From an uncultured Blautia sp. (GTDB lineage Bacteria; Bacillota; Clostridia; Lachnospirales; Lachnospiraceae): a stretch of DNA of 64,000 nt. The stretch lies in assembly GCA_900540785.1 (NCBI GenBank), contig UQHF01000021.1, forward strand, positions 5,478 through 69,477, written 5' to 3'. Each line of letters begins with the position of its first letter. The stretch's first letter is position 1. This document shows, one piece after another, positions 23,791 through 31,813 of this stretch. The notes under the pieces are model-generated. The model was given only the letters and a program-made list of their open reading frames with translations, made no database searches and was not told the origin of the DNA. A program made the translations under genes and the position numbers.

Positions 23791-23868
23791 TTCTCTCACC
23801 TTCCTCAAATATGTTTATGTACATTTTATCACAGGTATCTCAAAAAACATAGAATAATATTTTTCTTA

Positions 23869-24783
23869 CTATAATTCCTGATATAAACGTTCAATCACGT
23901 CCCAGTTTTCTAAATACTCTCCCATCTTACTAACACTAACACTTTTTATTTCTTCATCTGACCAAGGATCTATCTCTTTCATAGGTATTAAATAGCATAA
24001 CCCCACTAATTTGTCTACGGCTACATATAAATCGCAATCCTGAGAAGTAATCCTCTTACCTCTATTTCTTTCATTATGAGTGTCTATTCCTCTTCCACCA
24101 CGATCTCTATCTTTGAAACTAATTGTATCTGAACTAATTCCTTTAACTTGCACTTTAAATATATGTCCTTTATAATCAATTACCGAATCATATCTACTAG
24201 ATCGTACATCAACATTAGAACAATTGAATCCTGCTAAAATAGCACGTGATACAAACAGAAATTGTGCTGAATCCCCACCATTTGCAGTCATCGTTCCACT
24301 CTCCAAATGATTAATGTTTACTTGAAATCCATTCTGTAATAATAAATATAAACTTTTTCGAGTAATATTTTTTAAAGCTCTTTTTATAAATTTTTTCTTT
24401 GTTTCCACCAGTTCTGAATTATCTAGTATCGTTGATACTATTGCATTTTGCAACTCTTCTGAATTTTCCATTTGTAATTGTCTAAATGTGTCGGCTTCAA
24501 TCAATCTTTCAACATCTTTTTTATATAAAACATACTCATTAGAAACAGTAACAATTTGATTTTTCTGAGCTCCTAATTCTTCAAATCTTTTAATAAGAGC
24601 TTCTATCGTTTCTTGTGATTCGGAATTCAATTTTTCAGATAAATGCCTCTTTATATCTGTATCATCAAAATCAACTCCATAATTTGATAAGTCCTTAAAA
24701 TCCGAAATCCTATTATTTATATTCTCAATGTTGTCTTTTATAAATATCCCGATATCATTTTTATGTTCAAAATTAATTTCCAT
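23869..24783 (-). CDS. PD-(D/E)XK nuclease-like protein in restriction-modification island
   Basis: About 304 residues. The N-terminal 160 residues are helical and charged without recognised domain. The C-terminal part (GGDSAQFLFVSRAILAGFN, then SSRYDSVIDYKGHIFKVQVKG) resembles the PD-(D/E)XK fold of group I intron-type endonucleases, with Asp of YDSVID and the Q-x-K of VQVKG in place of E-x-K. The ATG at 24783 has GGAGG nine bases upstream and overlaps the end of vsr. It could be a second restriction enzyme, a specificity helper or an unrelated defence nuclease. Confidence 0.65.
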   Translation of the reverse strand: MEINFEHKNDIGIFIKDNIENINNRISDFKDLSNYGVDFDDTDIKRHLSEKLNSESQETIEALIKRFEELGAQKNQIVTVSNEYVLYKKDVERLIEADTFRQLQMENSEELQNAIVSTILDNSELVETKKKFIKRALKNITRKSLYLLLQNGFQVNINHLESGTMTANGGDSAQFLFVSRAILAGFNCSNVDVRSSRYDSVIDYKGHIFKVQVKGISSDTISFKDRDRGGRGIDTHNERNRGKRITSQDCDLYVAVDKLVGLCYLIPMKEIDPWSDEEIKSVSVSKMGEYLENWDVIERLYQEL

Positions 24784-25228
24784 CCCAATCTTCCTCCAAG
24801 CTATTACATGTTGATTCAAATATAGTTTCTTCTATTACTTTAATACATTCATCAGTATTATTTAATATTTCTTTTCCCCAAAAACGAACTACTGTCCACC
24901 CTAAAAAATTTAACTGTTGATTAATTTCCTGATCTCTGGTAATATTGCGTTCTATTTTTTTCAACCAGTAGTTTGCATTATTACCTTTCTCAAGTCTTGG
25001 TTTCAGTACTTCCCAATCTTTACCATGAAAAAATTCAGAATCACAAAAAATCACAATTTTCTGCTTGGTTAAAACAATATCTGGCTTTCCCGGTAATTCA
25101 TTATAATTTTTCCTATAACGATATCCGCGATGCCATAATTCTTTTCTAAGTATAACCTCTATTTTTGTATCTTTACTCTTTATATTTTTCATATTTTTAT
25201 GACGTTGTTCTTTAGTTAAATTATCCAT
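24773..25228 (-). CDS. vsr: Very short patch repair (Vsr) endonuclease
   Basis: 151 residues with the Vsr signature: NMKNIKSKDTKIEVILRKEL at the start, PGKPDIVLTKQKIVIFCDSE with the catalytic Asp, FFHGKDWEVLKPRL, and YWLKKIERNITRDQEINQQL. The enzyme nicks at T:G mismatches made when 5-methylcytosine deaminates, so it protects genomes that carry a 5mC methyltransferase, here the one at 22168-23139. It is the first gene of the leftward run vsr - PD-(D/E)XK - Bsp6I-like nuclease. Confidence 0.93.
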   Translation of the reverse strand: MDNLTKEQRHKNMKNIKSKDTKIEVILRKELWHRGYRYRKNYNELPGKPDIVLTKQKIVIFCDSEFFHGKDWEVLKPRLEKGNNANYWLKKIERNITRDQEINQQLNFLGWTVVRFWGKEILNNTDECIKVIEETIFESTCNSLEEDWDGN

Positions 25229-25306
25229 AGGCTTTTCTATACTCCAACTACAGTTCCATTTTTATGTATATATTTTAACAGATTATGAGCAAAATGAATA
25301 GCAAAA

Positions 25307-25335
25307 CGGATCGTGTTTTATATGAACACAATCCG
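25307..25335 (-). terminator. Probable terminator of the gene at 25386
   Basis: CGGATCGTGTT (25307-25317) and AACACAATCCG (25325-25335) pair with one mismatch, and on the minus strand TTTT follows the stem. Confidence 0.65.
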
Positions 25336-25385
25336 CTTCTATTTAAAACAATTTACAATATGACTGTTTTATGAAAGCAATATAT

Positions 25386-25643
25386 CTATTTCTTTTTTGC
25401 ACGTACATATGAATATAAATTCCATAAATTTACCCAAATGGAAAACTCTTTTCTATATACAAATTTTGAATTATATTTTATTCCATGTCCCTGACACCAT
25501 TGATAAATATCTTTCATTACCATCTGTTCTCCAGCATCAATTCTATCTGTCAAATATGAGATTTTTACCATATCCTGCTCTGAATTGACATGCAAATAGA
25601 ACCATACATTATAATATCGGATTGCCACAATCTTTTTTTCCAT
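25386..25643 (-). CDS. Hypothetical protein near prophage right end
   Basis: About 85 residues from the ATG at 25643 (AAAGGGA upstream); a longer frame reaches 25736. Not recognised. The sequence is aromatic-rich (RYYNVWFYLHV, WCQGHGIKYN, IWVNLWNLYSYV) and basic at the C-terminus, with no signal or membrane segment. It is the last prophage gene before the junction with comEC and has its own terminator. Genes in this place often are excision factors or lysogenic conversion genes, but nothing supports either here. Confidence 0.5.
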   Translation of the reverse strand: MEKKIVAIRYYNVWFYLHVNSEQDMVKISYLTDRIDAGEQMVMKDIYQWCQGHGIKYNSKFVYRKEFSIWVNLWNLYSYVRAKKK

Positions 25644-25783
25644 ACATGTCCCTTTCGTAAAATAATATGTTTTCGCCAAATATTGTACATCTTTTGCGAA
25701 ATTGTATTTAGTTTCGTTAGAAAGTTTTATTATCACTTACCCCATCAGTTCTGCAAATCACTCTCAGGTGCAAAACAAGGCGT

Positions 25784-25810
25784 AAAAACACAATTAAAAT
25801 ATGTGTTTTT
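25784..25810. terminator. AT-rich inverted repeat close to the prophage end
   Basis: AAAAACACA (25784-25792) pairs with TGTGTTTTT (25802-25810). It lies about 75 bases inside the junction and could stop transcription in both directions between host and prophage. Confidence 0.6.
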
Positions 25811-25839
25811 TCTAAGCTCAATGCTCACAAACGCCCATT

Positions 25840-26505
25840 TTAAGCCATTCTTTCGCCTATTAGAAATACCCAACACAGAAAACAGACACCGCTGATCGCC
25901 AGAATATGAATAATCCCTGCCATCTGATAAAGCATTTTTGTTTCTTTTGGAAGCTCTCCCTTTTCTCCCAGAACCATCGCCGAAAAAACAGGAGCAGCCT
26001 CTCCTGCAGTACGCTCCAGCACGCGTTTTAAATGTTCCCGGATCTGAAATAAAAGAGTCTGATACGCCTTTCCCTCTTTTCCTTTTTTCAGAACCTCGCC
26101 TTTTTTCATGGAATAATACGTATGCTCACAGGCGTAATACTGCCTTGTGTTAAATTCTCCCGGATTTCGCGGAAGGGGAAGCTCCTCAAGAACACCACGA
26201 ACGCAAAGATACATTCCCGGTTTTAATTCTTCTCTTTTCTTTAAATATACAGTTGTATTTTTTATTGGAAATTTTTTTGATCTGTAAATAAGATATGATT
26301 GGTTCAGACTGACTGTCTGAGAAAATTCGGTATCCCGGAAGCTTACGACTTCTCCACATATCACACCTTCCGGATTCTCTTTTATCCACTCTTTCAGATA
26401 ATCCGGCAGTGGATTTCCCCGTATAAGAGGAAATCCAAGCCAGTCTCCTGCTGCCAGAAAGAGCATCAGAAAAAGACATACCAGACAAAGCGGGCGTCTT
26501 GTCAT
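25840..26505 (-). pseudogene. comEC: comEC 5' fragment disrupted by prophage
   Basis: 221 residues. The first 206 residues match the N-terminal part of the ComEC DNA-uptake channel: a membrane segment at the start, the OB-like DUF4131 region (GEVVSFRDTEFSQTVSLNQS, then RVLEELPLPRNPGEFNTRQY-like motif), and the beginning of the competence domain (FSAMVLGEKGELPKETKMLY, then GIIHILAISG). After residue 206 the sequence changes to 15 residues of prophage origin. Full ComEC proteins are some 700 residues, so the channel and metallo-beta-lactamase domains are lost. The start overlaps the GerMN stop as ATGA. DNA uptake should be off unless the prophage excises. Confidence 0.85.
25880..25895. other. 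Attachment-site junction in comEC
   Basis: The comEC reading frame is normal up to the LAISG motif, whose last codon is 25888-25890. The next codons give VCFLCW instead of the conserved L-H-I-S segment, so the crossover lies close to 25888. The core sequence cannot be defined because the other end is outside the window. Confidence 0.7.
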
Positions 26506-27446
26506 TCTTCCTTATCCTTTCCGGAAATAATATCCTCATTCCATTTATAGAAATTATAAAGATTCATATTTTCACGGAAAACCACTTCCCTCTGCCCTGC
26601 AATGGAAATCTCCACCTTCTCTGCATCACACGCTGCAAGAGCCGTATTTACAACAGAATATACCGGAATGCTTTCTTCCACATTTGTAAGCGCATAGTCC
26701 ACAAATACAGGATTCAGATCAATATAGCACGCTCCGTCTGCCACTGTGACATTTAAAAGCCTGGTGTCTTCCGGTATAGTCTGGAAATGATTTTCTTCCA
26801 TCGGACCTTTTGCAAGCTGCTCAAGAGCCACCCGCACCTTTGGAATATTGTGCCTGTAAAATACTTTCCGTTTTTCTTCCACAAGATGCTTTCCCTCTTT
26901 ATCTGTAAAATAAAGAGTAAAGGTATCTGAGCGGTAAGTTCCTATATCCTTTGAAGAAACCTCCGCAAAGGTATCCCCGTTCATTTCCCCTACCGGCTCT
27001 TTTTTGGAATTTTTCAGTTCTTCCTGTCCGATGTAGAATTTCACAGTCTCAATCCCCGGAATCTGCACAAGTGTTTTTACGATACCGGCTCTTGTAAGCA
27101 CTTCTCTTGCTGCGCTCATCTTTTTATACCGGCTGTTAAATTCCACATTTAAAACCGTCTCTTCAATCTGATAGGAGCTGATCTCCACTTCTTCCGGAAG
27201 AAGACTGATTCCGGACAGGCTGTCCTCTTTTGCATTTAAACGACTCATAAGATCCGGCAGCATAAAATCTGCGCTCTCTTCCTTTGGCGTATAAGGCTCG
27301 CTCTCCAACCCCGTCTCCGATGAATTCAGATAATAAAAACGATACTTGCTGTCTTCTTTCTGTCTTGATTCCTCCTCTATGGTACAGCCGGAAACGGCAA
27401 TACAGAGAATCAGGACCGGAAAAAACAGCTTCCATATTTTCTTCAC
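26502..27446 (-). CDS. GerMN-domain lipoprotein
   Basis: 314 residues with a lipoprotein signal (lipobox VSGC near residue 18) and two GerMN domains: one around residues 60-160 (SLLPEEVEISSYQIEETVLN) and one around residues 175-290 (RVALEQLAKGPMEENHFQTI, then NVTVADGACYIDLNPVFVDY). GerMN lipoproteins are known in spore germination and cell-wall contexts. It stands directly behind the WalRK-like pair, the place of the YycHI regulators in bacilli, so it may tune the kinase at the outer membrane face. It ends in an ATGA overlap with comEC. Confidence 0.87.
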   Translation of the reverse strand: MKKIWKLFFPVLILCIAVSGCTIEEESRQKEDSKYRFYYLNSSETGLESEPYTPKEESADFMLPDLMSRLNAKEDSLSGISLLPEEVEISSYQIEETVLNVEFNSRYKKMSAAREVLTRAGIVKTLVQIPGIETVKFYIGQEELKNSKKEPVGEMNGDTFAEVSSKDIGTYRSDTFTLYFTDKEGKHLVEEKRKVFYRHNIPKVRVALEQLAKGPMEENHFQTIPEDTRLLNVTVADGACYIDLNPVFVDYALTNVEESIPVYSVVNTALAACDAEKVEISIAGQREVVFRENMNLYNFYKWNEDIISGKDKEE

Positions 27447-27457
27447 CCTCGCACCTC

Positions 27458-28885
27458 CTATGGAATATATGACAGAGGAATACGGACGGAAAACGTAGTT
27501 CCCTCCCCTTCCTTACTGAATACTTTAATGGTTCCGTGGTGCATGGCAATGGTGCTTCTTGTGATGGCAAGTCCAAGACCTGTTCCGCCGATTTCCTTTG
27601 AATGAGATTTATCTACACGATAAAAACGCTCAAAAATCCGCTCAATAGACTCTTCCGGAATGCCCATTCCCGAATCTGCCACTGTCACATAAAAATACTT
27701 GTGGTCTGCATCCAGAGAAACACGGACCCAGCCTTCATCTACGTTGTATTTAATTCCATTTTCCACAAGATTACTCACTGCAAGAGTAAATTTTACCTCG
27801 TCCACATCTGCCTCAACAGGACGGAAGCAATCCAGGATCAGATCAATATTCCTCATATCTGCAATGGGACGAAGACGTTTTAAAATATCCTCCAGAAGGC
27901 GGTTGATGTCCATATGGGAAATATTCACATTATCTGCCTTCTTGTCCATTTTTACAAGAGTGAGGAGATCGGAAATAATCTTATTCTCCCTGTCGATCTC
28001 TGCCGTAATATCGGAAAGAAACTCCTGATAAAGCTCTTCCGGAACACCTTCCTGACCTACAAGGGAGTCTGCAAGTACCTTCATAGAAGTCATAGGAGTT
28101 TTCAGCTCATGGGACACATTGGAAACAAATTCCTGTCTCGATTCATCCAGCACCTTCATCCGTCCCAGCATCTTGTTAAAAGCATCTGTAATCAGAGCTG
28201 TCTCTGTATAATCCGGCACAGAAATATCTTCGTTCTGATAGCCGTCTGTCAGATCTTCAATCGCCTTAGTCACTCTGGCAAAAGGCTTTACAAGAATTGT
28301 GGAGAGGATATATCCGAGAAAAATAGAAAGCACAATAATACTTCCAATAATGAGTACCTCTCTCTGTTCCAGCGCGTCAATGGTGGCTGCGATTTCACTT
28401 GTGGAAACTGTCACAAGCATAGCCCCCTGAAGCTGTTTTACGTCCGGGCTTACAATGGGAACTGCCATCTGCAGAATCTGATTTTTGCTGTCAAAACGCT
28501 CCGGCTTCTTTCCCTGAAAACACTTTACCACAAGCGGGGAAATCAGTGTCTTTCCCTCATCTGCGCCATACGTATCTTTTACTACTCTGAAGTCCCTGTC
28601 TACAAGAATGATTCTTCCGCTGTAAATATTAGACAACAACTCCAGCTTGCTGTTCACAATCTGCGAGCTGGAGTCGTTCAGATAATTTTCCTGTATTAAC
28701 AGGCTGCACAAAATGTCACACTGGCTTCTCACATTTGCACTTCTGTTGGCAATCGCCTTATCTTCGTAATTTGTGATAACCGTTCTTGTTACAATGACAC
28801 CTGGCACAATTCCCAGAATGATCAGAATAATAAGGATGCGAAAGCGAAGACTTTTAAAAAAGTTTTTCTTTGCTTTTTCCTTCAT
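27458..28885 (-). CDS. Sensor histidine kinase, WalK-like
   Basis: 475 residues. Two membrane segments (about 15-35 and 180-200) flank an extracellular sensor of some 140 residues. A HAMP domain follows (KPFARVTKAIEDLTDGYQNE), then the phospho-acceptor motif FVSNVSHELKTPMTSMKVLA near residue 250, and the ATP-binding motifs VENGIKYN, VADSGMGIPEE and GGTGLGLAITRS. Unlike bacillar WalK there is no clear PAS domain. Its partner gene lies nine bases upstream. In Firmicutes the WalRK system controls cell-wall hydrolases and is often essential. Confidence 0.9.
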   Translation of the reverse strand: MKEKAKKNFFKSLRFRILIILIILGIVPGVIVTRTVITNYEDKAIANRSANVRSQCDILCSLLIQENYLNDSSSQIVNSKLELLSNIYSGRIILVDRDFRVVKDTYGADEGKTLISPLVVKCFQGKKPERFDSKNQILQMAVPIVSPDVKQLQGAMLVTVSTSEIAATIDALEQREVLIIGSIIVLSIFLGYILSTILVKPFARVTKAIEDLTDGYQNEDISVPDYTETALITDAFNKMLGRMKVLDESRQEFVSNVSHELKTPMTSMKVLADSLVGQEGVPEELYQEFLSDITAEIDRENKIISDLLTLVKMDKKADNVNISHMDINRLLEDILKRLRPIADMRNIDLILDCFRPVEADVDEVKFTLAVSNLVENGIKYNVDEGWVRVSLDADHKYFYVTVADSGMGIPEESIERIFERFYRVDKSHSKEIGGTGLGLAITRSTIAMHHGTIKVFSKEGEGTTFSVRIPLSYIP

Positions 28886-28893
28886 AGCTTATC

Positions 28894-29583
28894 TTATGCC
28901 TGGAAATAATATCCTACACCCCATTTGGTGTGTACGTATTTTGGCTCACTGGGATTTGCCTCAATTTTCTCACGGAGACGTCGGATATGTACGTCCACTG
29001 TTCTCACATCACCGGGGTATTCATATCCCCACACAATGTTCAACAGGTTTTCACGACTGTACACCTTATTTGGATTAAACACAAGAAGCTCCAGAACATC
29101 GAACTCTTTTGCTGTCAGATTGATTTCTCTTCCCGCAATAAAGACTCTTCTTCCCTCGCAGTCCATTTTCAGGTCTCCGATTTCCATTGTCTTCGCCTTT
29201 TCCTTCTCCTCACGGTCGCTTCCTGCTCGGCGGATGATCGCCTTAATACGCGCCTTCACTTCCAGAATGTTAAAAGGCTTTGTTATATAATCGTCTGCTC
29301 CATACTCCAGTCCCAGGATCTTATCCATATCCTCTCCCTTGGCAGTAAGCATGACAATGGGAACATTGGAAAATTCACGAATCTGCTGGCACACCTCAAA
29401 CCCGTCCATCTTTGGAAGCATCAGGTCAAGAAGAATGATGTCATATTTCTTTTCTTTCGCTTTCTCAAGAGCTTCCTCACCGTCGTAAGCACAGTCCACT
29501 TCCATTCCGTCCTGTTCCAGACTGAAACGGATTCCTTTTACAATCAGCTTTTCGTCATCTACTACCAATACTTTCCTGCTCAT
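28894..29583 (-). CDS. Response regulator, WalR-like (OmpR family)
   Basis: 229 residues. Receiver domain with acidic pocket VVDDEK, phospho-acceptor in DIILLDLMLPKMDG (Asp near residue 53), and KPF motif (ADDYITKPFN). The C-terminal OmpR winged helix ends in VDVHIRRLREKIEANPSEPK and RTVDVHIRRLR is typical of WalR/PhoP types. It is likely to control cell-wall turnover genes together with the kinase downstream. It lies between comEA and the kinase, with short spacing, so all share a transcript. Confidence 0.92.
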   Translation of the reverse strand: MSRKVLVVDDEKLIVKGIRFSLEQDGMEVDCAYDGEEALEKAKEKKYDIILLDLMLPKMDGFEVCQQIREFSNVPIVMLTAKGEDMDKILGLEYGADDYITKPFNILEVKARIKAIIRRAGSDREEKEKAKTMEIGDLKMDCEGRRVFIAGREINLTAKEFDVLELLVFNPNKVYSRENLLNIVWGYEYPGDVRTVDVHIRRLREKIEANPSEPKYVHTKWGVGYYFQA

Positions 29584-29595
29584 TTCAGTTCTCCT

Positions 29596-30246
29596 TTATC
29601 CCACTTCTATTTCGTCCTTGATTTTATGAAAAGTCCCTTCCTTGATTCCCTCCACCTTCATCAGGTCTTCTATGGAAGCAAAGGGACCGTTTTCCTCCCT
29701 GTATGCAATGATCGCCTTCGCCTTGGAAGCCCCGATTCCTGTCAGGGTGCAAAGCTCCGACTCGTCTGCAGTATTTAAGTTTACCTTTCCTGCATGTTCT
29801 GTACCGCTCTCAGGCGCTTCACCGTCCTCTTCCCCGGAAGACACCGTATCTGTCCGCTCCATTGTAAGCGCTTCTTCCTTCGTAGGAACGTAAAGCTGTT
29901 CTCCATCAGAAAGTCCCTGTGCGCGGTTCACATAATTTTCTGCTGCCTCAGGAAGAAATCCTCCTGCTGCCTCGATTGCCTGAAATACACGGCTTCCCTC
30001 CGGAAGACAGAATACTCCCGGCTCTGCCACAGCTCCGCATACATCTACATATATTTCCCTTTTTTCCGGAGGCTCTGTCGCTTTTGGCGGTTCCGAGGTT
30101 ACAGACGTATTTTCCTGCGCTTTCTCTTCTGCCGCAGCAGTCTCCTCCGCTTCTGCTTCCTTTAAAAACTCTGCTTCTCTGTCACGGCAGCCTGTCATTG
30201 CCGCACAGAAAAGCCAGATACATAATAAAGCAGCTTTCTTTTTCAT
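29596..30246 (-). CDS. comEA: ComEA-family DNA-binding lipoprotein
   Basis: About 216 residues. A lipoprotein signal (MTGC lipobox) is followed by an Ala/Glu-rich linker, an SLBB domain (EIYVDVCGAVAEPGVFCLPE) and a C-terminal helix-hairpin-helix pair (VNLNTADESELCTLTGIGAS, then IEDLMKVEGI). ComEA binds double-stranded DNA at the cell surface and hands it to ComEC. Here its partner ComEC, four genes further on, is interrupted by the prophage. The ATG at 30246 has AGGAAG ten bases upstream. Confidence 0.92.
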   Translation of the reverse strand: MKKKAALLCIWLFCAAMTGCRDREAEFLKEAEAEETAAAEEKAQENTSVTSEPPKATEPPEKREIYVDVCGAVAEPGVFCLPEGSRVFQAIEAAGGFLPEAAENYVNRAQGLSDGEQLYVPTKEEALTMERTDTVSSGEEDGEAPESGTEHAGKVNLNTADESELCTLTGIGASKAKAIIAYREENGPFASIEDLMKVEGIKEGTFHKIKDEIEVG

Positions 30247-30348
30247 GGCTGGGTCACTTCCTTTCCTGTTCGAAAAAACAAATGCCCCATTTTCATACAA
30301 ACCATATCTTATTTTAACGAACTATGGAAACTTTTACAATACCAATCT

Positions 30349-30783
30349 TTATTTTTGCCATTTAAAAATTACAATTCCGAGAATGGCAATGAGCATCCCC
30401 ATAACTTTTCTCCATTCAAAAGCGGCCTTTTCCACTCCAAACAGCCCGAACAGTTCTATGATATAAGCCACGGCAAGCTGGGAAATAACAATCAGCATAG
30501 CTGCCTTTGCCGGACCTAAAAGACTCATGCTCTGGATAACGGTAACTGTAATAAACGCGCCGATCACTCCTCCGAGAAGCGTGTACTTATTGTCCACCTG
30601 CCACAAAGCACCCACGCTTTCTCTTCCCGTAAAAAACCAGGCTGCCACGCACACAAGAAGAGCAGAAAACTGCACCCAGCCTGTGGAAACCCAGAGACTG
30701 CTCTGCTTCGTCACCTCTGTGTTAAACACTCCCTGCACACTCATAAGCGCTCCTGAGATCAATGCAACGATAATACCCCACAT
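30349..30783 (-). CDS. DMT-family membrane protein (YdcZ/DUF606)
   Basis: About 144 residues with four to five hydrophobic segments (WGIIVALISGALMSVQGVFN, FSALLVCVAAWFF, AMLIVISQLAVAYIIELFG, MGMLIAILGIVIF). This is the YdcZ/DUF606 half-size branch of the drug/metabolite transporter superfamily, which acts as dimers or pairs. The substrate is unknown. GGAGG lies eight bases before the ATG at 30783. It is a single gene between comEA and dinD. Confidence 0.85.
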   Translation of the reverse strand: MWGIIVALISGALMSVQGVFNTEVTKQSSLWVSTGWVQFSALLVCVAAWFFTGRESVGALWQVDNKYTLLGGVIGAFITVTVIQSMSLLGPAKAAMLIVISQLAVAYIIELFGLFGVEKAAFEWRKVMGMLIAILGIVIFKWQK

Positions 30784-30893
30784 AAAACATTCCTCCATAT
30801 CCTGTGAAAAGGAGGCACTGCATAGGCAGCACCTCCTGTTTCTGTTTTTTGTAAAGTATATCCGTATTTTTGTGTTTTATGCAGGGTTTCTCA

Positions 30894-31760
30894 CTACTCT
30901 TCGTCTAATTGCAATTCCGGAAGTTTCCCCGCCTGTGCCGCTAACTTTTTCTCCTGAGTTTTTACGCGTCGCTCCAGCTTTTTAATATCCTCGGAAGGAG
31001 GTAATTCTTCCGGTTTAATACCACGCTGCCCCAGCATTTCACGCACAGACAGATTATTCTGTACATGTTCCCCGGAAATTGCCCGCTCACCCTGCAGATC
31101 TTTTTCCTCCACATTATAATTGGTCATTTCTGTCGCCAGATTCTTCGCAGCTATTGTTAAAGTGGGCAAAAAATCTGCAAGTGGACGATTATCTTTTATT
31201 CCCAGCCGTGCTTTCATATCCATTGTAGTATGACCGCCAAACAGAGCCTGATCGCCCTTAGAGCGAATGCGTCCAAATCCGGCATCATCCACACCACGCT
31301 CATAAATATTTTGTGAAAGGCGTTTTTCAGATTCACGCAGTCTGCCACGAGCTTCTGTACGCTCAATCAATGCAATTCGTTCCTCTATCAGCTCCTGTTT
31401 TCTGGTCTGTACTGCAAAATAGCTTTGTGCAAACGCAATTGCTTCTTTTTTTGGATCGCCATTCTGGGCAATTAAATAGCAGGCATATCGGGTAAGCATA
31501 TAATCTTTCACTTTTCTGTGTGCACCGCTTCCCAGAGAAACCATTTTCGTGACCTCACGAAAATGGTCAGATACCTCGATGCCACTGGTTTCACACGAAT
31601 CCATTGCACGGGAAATTACCTTATCAAAATTTTCCCATCGTTCATAGCCCAGTAGTGACATTAACTCACGTGCATACCAAAATTCAATTTTAGCATTTTC
31701 ATCTCTATGTATAACAAAATCAAACTGTTCTTTAATTTGACCGATTCTCCTTTTATCCAT
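30894..31760 (-). CDS. dinD: DinD-like DNA damage-inducible protein D
   Basis: 288 residues matching DinD: an N-terminal BRO/KilA-like region (IEFWYARELMSLLGYERWEN), DYMLTRYACYLIAQNGDPKK near residue 85, AFAQSYFAVQTRKQELIEER, and QALFGGHTTMDMKARLGIKD near residue 190. In E. coli DinD interacts with RecA and is SOS-induced. No LexA box is visible in the 50 bases upstream, so induction here is uncertain. It may be co-transcribed with the ABC operon ending 54 bases before it. DinD genes are often mobile, and gene content here suggests past acquisition. Confidence 0.87.
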   Translation of the reverse strand: MDKRRIGQIKEQFDFVIHRDENAKIEFWYARELMSLLGYERWENFDKVISRAMDSCETSGIEVSDHFREVTKMVSLGSGAHRKVKDYMLTRYACYLIAQNGDPKKEAIAFAQSYFAVQTRKQELIEERIALIERTEARGRLRESEKRLSQNIYERGVDDAGFGRIRSKGDQALFGGHTTMDMKARLGIKDNRPLADFLPTLTIAAKNLATEMTNYNVEEKDLQGERAISGEHVQNNLSVREMLGQRGIKPEELPPSEDIKKLERRVKTQEKKLAAQAGKLPELQLDEE

Positions 31761-31813
31761 TCTTACTCCTCCCAGTCATCGGACAAAAAACCCCGAATAT
31801 TGATCGTTATATC

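Larger units (their letters stand above)
1..25888. mobile_element. Prophage (early/immunity side), integrated in comEC
   Basis: The stretch carries a phage replication module (DUF2815, DUF2800, family A polymerase, VapE primase-helicase, VRR-NUC, SNF2 helicase), an XRE/ImmA immunity region with divergent promoters, an HNH nuclease and DNA methyltransferases. Nearly everything except the immunity genes reads leftward. The right boundary is where comEC loses homology just after its LAISG motif. The left end, with integrase, packaging, structural and lysis genes, is outside the window, so intactness cannot be judged. An integrative conjugative element is less likely because no relaxase, coupling protein or type IV secretion gene is seen, but those could also lie outside. 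Confidence 0.85.

Noticed and set aside
27914..28699. 261-residue plus-strand frame opposite the WalK-like kinase
   Set aside because: Antisense shadow of a conserved gene with unlikely composition (many His, Asn, Cys).
28930..29778. 282-residue plus-strand frame opposite the WalR-like gene
   Set aside because: Antisense shadow without ribosome site or motif.
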